Positions 17,715 to 26,930 of a stretch of 64,000 bases of DNA are shown piece by piece. The first letter of the stretch is position 1; each line of letters opens with the position of its first letter. Made by a program: the position numbers and the translations under genes. The stretch covers positions 1-64,000 of the forward strand of contig JADJTM010000003.1 of the NCBI GenBank assembly GCA_016711205.1, given 5' to 3'. This DNA is from Micropruina sp. Its GTDB lineage: Bacteria > Actinomycetota > Actinomycetes > Propionibacteriales > Propionibacteriaceae. The notes under the pieces are model-generated. The model did not search any database, had not been told where the DNA came from, and was given only the letters and a program-made list of their open reading frames with translations.

Positions 17715-18434
17715 AGGTGCGGTGTCTTTTCGCGGATCGTGGGAGGGATCGGCCCAATTCTAGCAACGCCAGACCCTTCACAACCCGGCCCCGTGGTGCC
17801 CAGCGCCCGCCCGAAGGTCTCGACCTTGTGAAGTTTGGCCATCCTTGTCGCTGGGCCGAATCGACGTGGCTGTCGCGGTGGCGCTGCGATCTTGATCGAT
17901 CAGCCGGAATGGTCTTTGAGACTACGAGCGCAGGGCGGCGAGCCAGGGCCCGGCGATCGCCAGCGGCTCCGCCGCCAGCAGGTCCGATGAGGTGGGGGAG
18001 AGTTCGCCTTGACGGTGAGGCTGGCCCACACTGCGGTGCTGATCCACACCAGCCATCGTCGGCTACCTGGCTTATCGGGCTGCTGCTCCCGAACCCAGAG
18101 CCGTAACCCGCATATGAGCGGCACGAAACCTGGGGCGATTCACGGTCACGACCCGGAGGTGTTGGTGTTCTTCGATCGGGATCCGAGGATGGTGCTGACC
18201 GTGATGGGCCCTGATGCTAGCCGACGCGGAGCGGTCGGGCTGCGCCGCGTTCCGATCGGTGCGCTTCGTCGCACTACGGCATGCTGGGACCTGGCTGGTC
18301 CCGCAGAGCGGGTGTCGCGTCGAGCGTCGACCTGGGCACGATTGAGCCGGCCGTCGGCGTGCTCCAGTGGCCGTGGGAACGCGTGCGAGGCTCTAGGGCT
18401 ACCCGGCCGGTTTAGAAGCCCCCCGAGCCAGCCG
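17715..18434. other. 720-bp stretch with no supportable gene
   Basis: Several frames are open on both strands, as expected at this GC content, but none has a recognised motif, start context or conserved-looking sequence. It may contain decayed coding DNA. Confidence 0.45.
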
Positions 18435-19086
18435 CTACCCCTCCGGCTGGCCCGGTCCCCTGGTTGTGGCGTGGGGTGCGCCCAGGCGGGGGACCACTTG
18501 GCGTTCCGGGCCGGCGTGGGGGCTGTGGTTGAGGGTGAGGAGGACGCGGTGGGTCCAGGTCGCTGCCATGGCAAGGGCGAGGATAAGGGCGGTGGTGTTG
18601 GTGACGATGGTCGACCAGGGCTGGATGTCTGGGGTGCCGGTTGGGGTGGCGAGGAGCAGGATGATCACCGGGGCGGCGAGGCTGGGGGCGAGGCTCCACC
18701 AGCGTCGTTGTGCGGCGAGCGCTCCGAGCAGGCCCATGCCGAGCCCGCACGGGATGGCGAGCAGTCCCCAGTAGAGGAGCCCTCCGCGGTCGAGGCCGCC
18801 GGTGTAGCCGGAGGTCCTGTCCGCCAGGTAGTAGGTGAGGTCGGCGATCAGGAGGCAGATCATGCCGGCTACGGGGCCTGCCCAGATGCGGCGGGCGAGC
18901 CAGCCGGCAAGGAATGCTGTGATCGACCACGCCCAGGTGGTGCCGAGCACCGCGGCGAGGACCTGGAGGGGCAGGATGCCTTCGGGGCTGAGGCTGACGG
19001 GGCTGTAGGGGAGCCGAGGGAGTTGCTCAGGGAGTTGGCTGCGCCGAGGCAGAGGCCGAGCAGTGCGGCAGCGATGAGCCTGCTCA
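18435..19086 (-). pseudogene. Multi-pass membrane protein (DUF6518-like), frameshifted
   Basis: The N-terminus from the ATG at 19086 (MSRLIAAALLGLCLGAANSL) is one membrane segment. One base shift around 19010 connects it to PYSPVSLSPEGILPLQVL and then to five more membrane segments (for example WSITAFLAGWLARRIWAG and LYWGLLAIPCGLGMGLLGAL), giving about 216 aa. The layout fits actinobacterial DUF6518 membrane proteins of unknown function. It lies just downstream of the bacteriocin ABC ATPase on the same strand, 52 bp apart, so it could be an accessory gene of that operon. This is inferred from position only. Confidence 0.6.
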
Positions 19087-19137
19087 TGGTTGAGCTCGGC
19101 CGGCGGCCTCGCCGGTTGGGCGGGGGAGTTTGGCTGG

Positions 19138-19831
19138 TCACAGTTCGATTATGCGGTCGGCGGCCGCGGCAACGACGGGATCGTGGGTGACGAGGAGCAC
19201 GGTCTTGCCGTGGTCGCGAAGTCGGGCGAGCAGGGCCAGGATCACGTCGCGGTTGCTCGAGTCGAGGGACCCTGTGGGTTCGTCGGCGAGGACGAGGTCG
19301 CTGGGCTTGAGCATGAGCCGCGCTATCGCCAGACGCTGTTGCTCGCCGCCGGACAGCTCGTACACCCTGCGCCTGGGGGCGGTATCTAGGCCGACGTCGG
19401 CGAGTGCGTCGGTTCGCTGGCGGGCCTGCTCGGCTTTCGGGGCGGTGGTGAAGGTCTGGGCGAGTTTCAGGTTGGCCTCGATGCTTGTCTTGGTCTATCA
19501 GTGCCGAGTTCTGGAACAGGTAGCTGATCCTGGTGCGCAGCAGGCGCAGCGCCGCGGGGCTGCCGATGCGGGGTGCGGGCGCTCCGAACAGGCGGATTTG
19601 GCCGGAATCGGGGTGTTCGAGGAGACCGGCCATGTTGAGCACGGTCGATTTCCCTGACCCGCTCGTGCCGACAAGGGCCACGATCTCTTCGTGGCGCACG
19701 GTGAAGCTGAGCTGCTTGATCACCTGGTGGGTCCGGAACGCTTTGCTCACGTTCAGGAATTCGACGACGGGGGCGCCGACTGGTTCTCCGAGGGTCTCGG
19801 CTTCGGCCACTTCGAGGGTTGCAGCGTTCAC
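19138..19831 (-). pseudogene. Lactococcin 972-type bacteriocin ABC transporter ATPase, frameshifted
   Basis: An ABC ATPase of the MacB/LolD-like set found beside lactococcin 972 genes (TIGR03608 type). Walker A GTSGSGKST and the Q-loop region ISYLFQNSALIDQ lie in the first frame. After about 19485 the frame shifts by one base, then continues to the signature LSGGEQQRLAIARL, Walker B LVLADEPTGSLDS and VTHDPVVAA. The GTG start at 19831 overlaps the permease stop by one base (TAGTG), so translation is coupled. A normal protein would be about 230 aa. The frameshift is not in a long homopolymer, so real loss is plausible. Confidence 0.82.
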
Positions 19832-21221
19832 TAGAACTCTCCTTTCAGGATTGCCGGCACACGGCGGTGTTCGGTCAGGGTGAGGGTGACGCCGGCGATC
19901 AGAAGTTCGACGCCGGCGAATACGGCGGCGGCGAGGATCAGGCTGAGGTTCGGTTGGGGTAGTCCCCACCGGCCGTCCGCGACGCTCATCGCCATGGTCG
20001 CTGCGCCGGTCTGCCCAGCCCAGGTCAGGGCGAGGATGAGCAGGAATTGGCTGTGCCTGCGTGCGAACCCGAGCCCGTGGAGCCGACCGACGACGATGCG
20101 TCGTGCGTTCTGCTCGAACAGCAGGGTGGCTGACTGAACGGCGACGAGTGCGAACAGCAGCAGGGTGAGCAGCATGGTGGAGATGGCTTCGGCGAGCCCT
20201 TGCTGTGCGAGTTGCAGGTCCTCGAGTGCGTAGTCGTTCAGGGTGACCAGGTGGGTCAGGTTGTCGTCGAGGCGGAGCTGGCGCAGGCTTTCCTGCAGCT
20301 GGGCGAGGGTCGTGGCGGGGTCTGCGTCGACGAGCTTGACCTTGACCGCGGCGCCGGGGCTTCCGGAGATGCCGTTCATGCGGTCGATGCCGACGCTGTT
20401 GGAGGTGGTCATGACGGCCACGATGGGGTCGGTGATCCGGTTGCCCTGGTCGGGGGCGACGTCGGGGTCGAAGCTGAAGATGTCCTGGTGGTCGGCGGTC
20501 CACACGATGCGCACTTTTTGGTTGCGGATCGCTGCAGGCGGGTCAACGCCGAACAGGCGTCTCTCCAGGGCCATCACGGATTCGGGGGCGTCGGCGCCGC
20601 CGGTGCGTGATGCCTGGAACGAGGTCGTTATGGCCGCCGCCTGGTCGTGGAGGCTGGAGGGAACCAGTAGGACCCAATCGGTGATGTAGTCGTCGACGGC
20701 GACAGGTTGGCCGTCTTGGCCGGTGATCGGGTATACCGCCAAGTAGTTCGGGTTGACGGTGATGGATCGGTAGCCGTCGACGGGCCCTTCGGCCAATGTC
20801 TGGGTTTCGTACTGGGTGGCGTCCACGTAGAGGGCGCCGCGGTTGTCGAGGACGGGGTACAGGTGGTACACCTCGGTCGAGGTGGAGGCCAGTCCGCCGG
20901 TTTGGAGTTCGTCCAAGTCGAGGCCGACGCTTTTGGGCACGAACACCCCGTATTGGCTGGTGGCTTGCCAGCTGCCGAGTTTGGCTTGGGCGGCGTTCAT
21001 GGTGGCGTAGCGGTCGGCGGCCGCGGTTCCCATGACGATCAGGGCTGCGGCGATGACGAACTTGAGGGCGAGGCTGAGCCAGGCGAGGAGCCGGGTGTCT
21101 TTGCGGTTCTTCAGGGCCTGGGTGAGGTTCAGGCCCTTGATGTAGGCGGTGGAAGCGAGGGTTGCGATGACCGCAAGAGTGAACCGCCCCGGCATGTCCG
21201 GAGACTCGCTGGTTTGACTCC

Positions 21222-22155
21222 TCAGCTTGCTGCTGAGGGTTGTTGTTGAGCGTAGTGGACTTGTTCGAGGACGGCGGGTGGCATGTCTCCGCAGTACTCG
21301 TTGAGGCGCCGGTGGTTGTACCAGTCGACCCATTTCGCGGTGGCGATCTCGACGGCGTTGACGTCTCTCCAGGGCCCTTGCCGGCGGATGACTTCGGTCT
21401 TGTACAGGCCGTTGATGCTCTCGGCGAGCGCGTTGTCATACGACGATCCGACCGCGCCGACGGAGGGCTTGATGCCGGCTTCGGCCAGCCGCTCGCTGTA
21501 GGCCACGGACAGGTATTGGGCGCCGCGGTCGTTGTGGGCCACGAGCTGGTCGAACTGGTCCCAGCCGTCCTGTTCCCGGGTCCAGATCGCCTGCTCGACC
21601 GCGTCCAGGACCAGTTCGGCGGTCATGGTGGTGGCGGCCCGCCAGCCCAGGATCCGGCGGGCGTAGGCGTCAATCACGAAAGCGACGAACACCCAGCCGG
21701 CCCACGTCGAGACGTAGGTGAAGTCGGCCACCCACAACCGGTTCGGCGCCAACGGCTCGAAGTTCCGCCTCACCAGATCGTCCGGCCTGGGCCCTGCCCC
21801 CGGCGATCGTGGTGCGTTTCACCTTGCCACGCACAGCTCCGGCCAGCCCGTCAGCCCGCATCAGCCGCTCAATGGTGCAGCGGGCCACCGGGATACCTTC
21901 CCGGTTGAGTGTCAGCCACACCTTGCGGGGTCCGTACACACCGAAGTTCTCTTGGTGGACCCGGCGGATGTGCTCGAGCAGCACCTGGTCACGCTCGTCG
22001 CGTTTGGAGGGCAGCTTGTCCTTCCACTCGTAGTAGGTCGACGGGGCGATCTTCACACCATGCTCGGTCAGCACGGCACAGATCGGCTCCACACCCCATC
22101 GCAGCCCGTCGGCGGGCTGATCGTCGGCGTGCTCGCGGATGAAGTCCACGATCAC
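21222..22155 (-). pseudogene. IS3-family transposase orfB, frameshifted
   Basis: The N-terminal part (VEPICAVLTEHGVKIAPSTY, then NFGVYGPRKVW) is in one frame and the catalytic core in another. The switch lies near 21790, after KRTTIAGGRA. DDE residues are visible in WVADFTYVSTW, VAHNDRGAQY and NALAESINGLYK. The total length fits one extra base. Confidence 0.88.
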
Positions 22156-22475
22156 TGCCCGGGCCGGTCGAGCTCGGCCGCGAAGAAAGCCGAAGCCGCC
22201 TTCAAGATCGCGTTCGCCCGCTTCAACTCCGCGTTCTCCCGCTTGAGGCGTTTGATCTCGGCCGACTCCTCCGACGTGATTCCGGGCCGCTGACCATCAT
22301 CAACCTCGCCCTGGCGGACCCACTTACGCAGCGTCTCCTGGCCGACCCCGAGCAACTCGGCCACCTTGCCCATCGCCGCCCAGTCCGTGTCGTGATCCGG
22401 CCGGACCTCGCCATACATCCGGACCGCCCGCTCCTTCAGCTCAGCCGGATACCTCTTCGATGTGTTCCCTGACAT
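22152..22475 (-). CDS. IS3-family transposase orfA
   Basis: A 107-aa helix-turn-helix protein (KRYPAELKERAVRMYGEV, then LLGVGQETLRKWVRQGEVDD) with a C-terminal heptad region. The ATG at 22475 (MSGNTSKRYP) is the usual start for this group; an upstream in-frame start reaches into the IS end. It overlaps orfB by 4 nt. Confidence 0.9.
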   Translation of the reverse strand: MSGNTSKRYPAELKERAVRMYGEVRPDHDTDWAAMGKVAELLGVGQETLRKWVRQGEVDDGQRPGITSEESAEIKRLKRENAELKRANAILKAASAFFAAELDRPGQ

Positions 22476-23558
22476 GACTCCAACCTTCCCAAGGTTCGGA
22501 GCCTCCGGACACACCGGGGCGGTTCAGAGAGCTGGCGCCAGCAACATTGGCGGCGACGGTGACCACGGTGGAGGTGGTGACGCCGGGTACGAGGGCTGCG
22601 GCGATGGTCGCACACACACCAGCGATGAGCATGGTAGTGAGGGTGAGTCGCCCTGAGACTGTCAACCAGGCGTGGAGCGCGCTGTGGCCGTGGAGCGTGA
22701 GGATCGCGGTGCGCTTGGCTTCGTACAGCTGGCGGAACGCGGCCAGGATGGCGACGGCGGCAACGATCGCCCAGATCAGTGCCCAGGTCCAGGGGGTTGC
22801 TGCGGGTGAGATCTCGCCGCGGACGGTGTTTGTGGTTTGCTCGAGGCCGTTGTGTTCGAGGTGCGCGCCGAGTCGGGTGAACTCTCCGGCGACTTGGTCG
22901 AGAAATCGCGTGCAGGCCTCGGGTTGTGGGCATTCGACGCCGTATTCGCCGGGGGCGGGCAGGGAGGCTAGCGCTGCTGCGAGCGGCCGGAGGTAGATCG
23001 TGTCGTTGTGCCCGATGTCGTCGACGACACCTACTTGATTTGGTTGCCCGGTGGGCCGGCTGGCCAGGAACGCAGTTCGGGTGCGGGTTTCGGCAGCGGT
23101 GGGGAATCGGCCGTCTCGGAGCCTCAGAACATCGAAGAGGTGGCTTTTGTCGGCGGCGATGTAGGCGTAGTGGGTGGTCAGGGGCTGGTCGTTGGTGTCG
23201 TAGCCCCATGAGGTGCGCAGCACGTTGACCTGGCTGGTGTCGGCGGCGTGTTGGAGCACACGCAGGACGAGGTCGGGGTCGGACAGGGCGGGCTGTACGG
23301 GGATGGTGAAGCGGGTGCCGATGCTGGTCCCGGCTTGCTGCAGCTGGACGCGTTCGGCCCGGTCGGCATCGGTCACACCCACGGCGAGAGCGGCTGCCGC
23401 GAGCCCGATGAGTGCTGCGATGAGGAGACGTTTCAACAGCATCGGGCCGCCCTGCTCTGGTGGGGAAGGTGGGGACACACCGGGACGGCACGGGCGCTGG
23501 TCACCCGTGCCGTCGTGATGCTGGCTGTTGTCTCAGCTGTGCCGGCGATCACCACCGA

Positions 23559-23864
23559 TCAGTAGGTCGACCAGTAGGTGTAGCCGGTGTAGGAGCTGCT
23601 GTCGGTCGCGTTGGCGTTGGACCACACCGTGGCGTTGGCGAACTTCTTCACGTTCTTGGAGCCGATGATTGCCGTGGAGGAGTGGTACTTGGCGGGGTGG
23701 ACGTAGTTCGACCACACGTACTTCGAGCTGCCGGTCACCGAGGTGCCGTAGTTCCAGGTGCCGCCGCCGACGTTCACGACCGTCGCGAAGGCGGGAGCTG
23801 CCGCGCCGATGGACAGCGCCAACGCGGCTCCGACTCCGATCGCCATCTTCTTGAACTTGCCCAT
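23559..23864 (-). CDS. Lactococcin 972-family bacteriocin precursor
   Basis: A 101-aa secreted peptide. The Sec signal peptide (MAIGVGAALALSIGAAAPAF) would be cleaved at AFA to leave about 74 residues. The mature peptide is rich in Gly, Ser, Tyr and Trp with no cysteine, and starts with the family block GGGTWNYG, followed by KYVWSNYVHP and KYHSSTAI. Lactococcin 972 binds lipid II and blocks septum formation in sensitive cells. The ribosome-binding site AAGGAAC precedes the ATG. The permease and ABC ATPase follow on the same strand. Confidence 0.9.
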   Translation of the reverse strand: MGKFKKMAIGVGAALALSIGAAAPAFATVVNVGGGTWNYGTSVTGSSKYVWSNYVHPAKYHSSTAIIGSKNVKKFANATVWSNANATDSSSYTGYTYWSTY

Positions 23865-24031
23865 GTCACCGTTCCTTTCGGTTGCGCGAGAACTGGCTCG
23901 TCCTCACCGGGCTGGAGCGTCTCTCCGGCCTGTTATGGGCACGCTAGGCAGGCCAACAGTCGATAGTCACCGGCCATCAGGGCCGATCCGTGGGGGAGCT
24001 GTGCCAGGCGTGGCTGATGCGCGACGGTGGG

Positions 24032-24652
24032 TCATCTCCTGGAGCGAAGGTAGGGCCCGGCGTGGATGGCGAGCATGGTGCGGTTGGTGACGCCCATCCG
24101 TTCCATCAGCAGCGACACGTAATGCTTCACCGTGGACGGCGCGAGAGAGACCCGTTTTGCGATCTGGGGGTTGGTCAGGCCCAGGCAGATGAGGTCGAGG
24201 ATCTCCATCTCCATCTGGTTGAGGTGGGGCAGCCCGTCAGGGCTTTCCGACGGGGGGCCGGCGACGGCTTGGGGGGACATCACGGCTAAGCCCAGGTGCG
24301 CGGTCTCGATGGCCCGGGCCATCGCCGGAACGGGGGTGTCTTTGAACAGGTAGCCGGCAGCGCCGGCCGCCTGCATCCGAGCCACCATTGCCGGTTCGGG
24401 CAGCGAGGTGAGCGCCAGAATCTTGACTTGTGGGGCGTCGCGGAGGATGCGTCGGGTCGCCTCGATGCCGTCCATGCCCGGCATGGTGACGTCCATCAAG
24501 ATCACGTCGGGCGGCTCAACAGCGGCCGCGGCCACGGCGTCGGCCCCGTCAGCCAGGACCCCTGTGACGTCGAATGCACCGAATCGCGGGAGGAGTTCGG
24601 AGAGGCTCGAGCGGACATACAGGTCGTCGTCGACGATGAAGACCTTGATCAT
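24032..24652 (-). CDS. NarL/FixJ-family response regulator
   Basis: A 206-aa regulator. The receiver domain has the acidic pocket VFIVDDDLYV, the phospho-acceptor Asp in ILMDVTMPGMDG, and Lys in YLFKDTPV. The C-terminal LuxR helix-turn-helix is LICLGLTNPQIAKRVSLAPS and following residues. The ATG overlaps the stop of the kinase gene (ATGA), so the pair is co-translated. Its position beside the bacteriocin gene makes that operon its most likely target. Confidence 0.93.
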   Translation of the reverse strand: MIKVFIVDDDLYVRSSLSELLPRFGAFDVTGVLADGADAVAAAAVEPPDVILMDVTMPGMDGIEATRRILRDAPQVKILALTSLPEPAMVARMQAAGAAGYLFKDTPVPAMARAIETAHLGLAVMSPQAVAGPPSESPDGLPHLNQMEMEILDLICLGLTNPQIAKRVSLAPSTVKHYVSLLMERMGVTNRTMLAIHAGPYLRSRR

Positions 24653-25776
24653 GGCGTTCGGTTGAGTGGGATCGTAATGTGCATCAGCCATGTTGAGCCT
24701 TCCTGTTGCGCCTCCAGCTCGCCACCCAGCGGTGACAGCCGTTCCGTAAGCCCGACGAGCCCCAGCCGGGCTCGGCCTGGCTCTGGATGCCGATCGCCGA
24801 CCTCGTTCATCACCACGACGACAGCCTCGCGCTCGTTGACGCGCACGCTGATTGCGCAGGGTTGGTCGGCCAGGCCGTGGCGTTCCACGTTTGCGACTGC
24901 CTCCCCGAGAGCGGCCGAAAGGGTGCTGCGGACAGGTCCGGGTAGCAGGCTGAGGTCACCGTCGATGGTGATGCTGGCAGGAAACCCGCGCAGCTCCAAG
25001 GAGTTGCGTGCCTTCTCGGCTGCGATGAGGAAAGGGTCGTCGCGATCTGGCCCGGCAAGCGGCTCGGCGGCGCGCAACAGGTTCAGGGATCGTCGCAGTT
25101 CCTCGGATGCCTGCCGGACACCGGCGGTGAGTTCCTCGAACGCCGGGCCGCCGGCGCCGCTGGCCTCGGCGCGCTGGGCGTTGAGCAGGACACGAGCCAG
25201 CGTGCGCGCCGAGGTGTCGTGAAGCTCGCGGGCCAGGACGAGACGTTCCTGCAGGACTGTGTAGGCGGAGGCGTCGAGCTGCGCGCGCCGGTAGGCGGTG
25301 AACAAGTTCCCAATGAGCCACAGCACTCCGATCAGGACGGCCCAGACCAGAACGCCAAGGAAGAACAGCGGATCATCGGGGTAGTCGCGATAGGTGAGGC
25401 CGGCCAGCACGATCCCGAAGCCGGCGACCATCCACGCGCGCTGCCGCCGCAGACCTCTCATCCCGGTGCCCAAGATCGGGATGAGGGGTGCGTACTCGCC
25501 CATCGTGGGTGCGTTGTCCGGCAGGAAAAGGTAGCCGATCAGAAGCAGCCCGAGCGAGACCCCTGCCCACCGCGGCCAGCGGACCGTAAGGCCTGCCAGG
25601 ACGGCCGCGGTAACGTCGAGGAGCACGAACCAACCGGCATCCCGGAATCCGCCCAGAGACACAGCCAGAACAGCGAGAGCGCCTGCCAAGACCACGTCGA
25701 ACCGGCCGTTGGCAAGCAACGTCGATAGCCCGCTTCGTCGAGCTCTCACTGCCGGAAGTCCGGTCACGGGCACCAT
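24649..25776 (-). CDS. Membrane sensor histidine kinase (HisKA_3 type)
   Basis: About 375 aa. The N-terminal half has five to six membrane segments. The dimerisation helix with the phospho-acceptor histidine is LVLARELHDTSARTL, followed by an HATPase domain with the N-box ALGEAVANVERHG and a C-terminal LGLVGLTERLSPLGGEL. The ATG at 25776 (MVPVTGLPAV) is preferred; a TTG at 25806 would add ten residues. It pairs with the response regulator that overlaps its 3' end. Confidence 0.92.
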   Translation of the reverse strand: MVPVTGLPAVRARRSGLSTLLANGRFDVVLAGALAVLAVSLGGFRDAGWFVLLDVTAAVLAGLTVRWPRWAGVSLGLLLIGYLFLPDNAPTMGEYAPLIPILGTGMRGLRRQRAWMVAGFGIVLAGLTYRDYPDDPLFFLGVLVWAVLIGVLWLIGNLFTAYRRAQLDASAYTVLQERLVLARELHDTSARTLARVLLNAQRAEASGAGGPAFEELTAGVRQASEELRRSLNLLRAAEPLAGPDRDDPFLIAAEKARNSLELRGFPASITIDGDLSLLPGPVRSTLSAALGEAVANVERHGLADQPCAISVRVNEREAVVVVMNEVGDRHPEPGRARLGLVGLTERLSPLGGELEAQQEGSTWLMHITIPLNRTP

Positions 25777-25908
25777 CCTGCCGCTCCGCAAGGCCACATA
25801 GGCCAATCAGGTCACAGGATGCGACCATCGGGCCGACTTGGTGGCTAACGGTGCCGACTTGTCTCATGGGTCCTGTGGGGGCGATCCGCTGCTGCCATCG
25901 TCAGCAGC

Positions 25909-26058
25909 ATGGATAGGTCTCTCGTCGCGATCGTGTTGGCGATCGCCATTCCTCTTGGTGCCCCTGTTGTCAGGCCGGCCACGACCGGAACCGCTGCGGC
26001 GTCCCCGGCCTCGATCTGCGACTACCTGCCCAAGTGGCCGGGTTGCCCCCCGAGGTAG
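25909..26058 (+). CDS. Small secreted peptide (49 aa), divergent from sensor kinase
   Basis: The frame opens at the ATG at 25909 with a basic start and a hydrophobic core (SLVAIVLAIAIPLGAP), then an Ala/Thr-rich stretch ending near AAASPA, which looks like a signal peptide. It leaves a very short tail with two cysteines (ICDYLPKWPGCPPR). It matches no family known to me. Its position opposite a two-component system beside a bacteriocin gene would suit a signalling peptide or a second small bacteriocin, but that is a guess. Confidence 0.5.
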   Translation: MDRSLVAIVLAIAIPLGAPVVRPATTGTAAASPASICDYLPKWPGCPPR

Positions 26059-26059
26059 C

Positions 26060-26339
26060 GGTTCATGTGAGGCGTGGCGGGTCTTGCTGGCCATGGCTTG
26101 GTGTGCTGCGTGCTCGACGAGGTACTCGCGCAGGTGGGGGATCGTGAACTGGACTTTGCCGTAGCCGGCGGGGTGATCATGGCCGGGGCCATGAGGCGTG
26201 CCCGGTAGACGTTGGTGTACTGGGCCCCCTCGCCGATCCGTCGGGCGATGTCGGCGGTCCGCGAGCTGCTCTGGTCCTGGGCCACGGCGAGCAGAAAGGT
26301 CCGGTCGACGTCGGAGAGCTCCCGAAGAGGCGGCGTGGA
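26060..26339 (-). pseudogene. C-terminal fragment of an AAA-type ATP-binding protein
   Basis: Minus-strand frames read RELSDVDRTFLLAVAQDQ, then TADIARRIGEGAQYTNVYRA, and after a one-base shift AGYGKVQFTIPHLREYLVEH. This is the C-terminal winged-helix part of an orf20-like actinobacterial AAA ATPase. The N-terminal ATPase domain is absent. The fragment abuts a truncated gene at 26340, so the junction looks like a deletion. Confidence 0.65.
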
Positions 26340-26579
26340 CTAGTAGTGCACCCAGCCGGGTGCGGGCTTGCTGGATGACATGCCAGCAACTCGCGCTGCC
26401 CTGATTGCTTCCAGGACGTGGCGCTCGGCGTCGGACGGCTCCTGGATCGCGGCGCGCAGCAGCGCGACAGCGCCGGAGTCGAACTCATGTGCGGGGTTGG
26501 GCTCGTAGTCCTTGAATCGGGCCGCAAGGTCGTCCGCGTGCTGGAGGATCTCGTCGACTGTGCGAGGCATCGTCATCAC
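26340..26579 (-). CDS. Small protein of unknown function, probably 3'-truncated
   Basis: 79 aa, with a conserved-looking first 65 residues (MPRTVDEILQHADDLAARFK and on). The last about 12 residues (SSSKPAPGWVHY) look unrelated and follow the junction with the ATPase fragment. Full-length relatives usually end in a short helix-turn-helix, which is missing here. It overlaps the stop of the excisionase-like gene by 4 nt, so it is translationally coupled to it. Function unknown. Confidence 0.6.
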   Translation of the reverse strand: MMTMPRTVDEILQHADDLAARFKDYEPNPAHEFDSGAVALLRAAIQEPSDAERHVLEAIRAARVAGMSSSKPAPGWVHY

Positions 26580-26917
26580 CTGAGGTACTCGGCGGGATTC
26601 TCCAAGATGACTTGCGAGCCGTCTTCCGGCAATCTCTCGTCACCTGACCTGATCATCGCCGCGCGTTGGGCAGTGTCCAGGCTGGGGAAGTTCTCATCAT
26701 GTTCGACGACGATGAGCGGCTCGATCGGACGGCAGACCCTGTCGAGATCCGCGGTCCGGACACGGATGAGGCGGGCACCGATTCGAGACGCCGGGAGTAC
26801 CCCGGTGGCGATGCGGCGGCGCAGCGTGTCGACGCTGATCCCATAGACGAGGGCGGCTTGCTGGAGGGAGAGCCATTCGGGCGCGGACTGGCTCCATTCG
26901 GCTGCGTTGTTGGCCAT
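26576..26917 (-). CDS. Excisionase-type helix-turn-helix protein
   Basis: A 113-aa protein with a MerR-like winged helix (EWLSLQQAALVYGISVDTLR, then IATGVLPASRIGARLIRVRT), the pattern of Xis/excisionase or plasmid DNA-binding proteins. The start is the ATG at 26917, with an AGAGGAA ribosome-binding site. A single long open frame joins it to the relaxase upstream, but that is caused by a frameshift in the relaxase gene. It may act as directionality factor for the element or as a relaxase-operon regulator. Confidence 0.78.
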   Translation of the reverse strand: MANNAAEWSQSAPEWLSLQQAALVYGISVDTLRRRIATGVLPASRIGARLIRVRTADLDRVCRPIEPLIVVEHDENFPSLDTAQRAAMIRSGDERLPEDGSQVILENPAEYLR

Positions 26918-26930
26918 GGCGGTTCCTCTT

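Larger units (their letters stand above)
21180..22526 (-). mobile_element. IS3-family insertion sequence inside the bacteriocin permease
   Basis: 1347 bp with terminal inverted repeats starting TGAACCGCCCCGG at both ends and a GAG target duplication (21177-21179 and 22527-22529). It differs from the IS in the integrase. A solo copy of the same end lies at 43961-43984. OrfB carries a frameshift. Confidence 0.92.
19831..23442 (-). pseudogene. Bacteriocin-associated integral membrane permease, interrupted by IS3-family element
   Basis: The coding parts are 23442-22530 and 21179-19831. Without the IS and one 3-bp duplication they join in frame (NVAGASSLAVIATLASTAYI) into 753 aa. The protein starts MLLKRLLIAALIGLAAAALA, followed by a long extracytoplasmic domain, two membrane segments, a second extracytoplasmic domain and three C-terminal membrane segments of FtsX/DUF1430 type. 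This is the layout of the permease that accompanies lactococcin 972-like bacteriocins and is thought to give immunity or export with its ABC ATPase. The insertion splits it near the middle. Confidence 0.85.

Noticed and set aside
18869..20503. Long minus-strand frame across ABC ATPase and permease
   Set aside because: Only the ATPase N-terminal part is coding; the rest is out-of-frame sequence rich in Arg and Pro.
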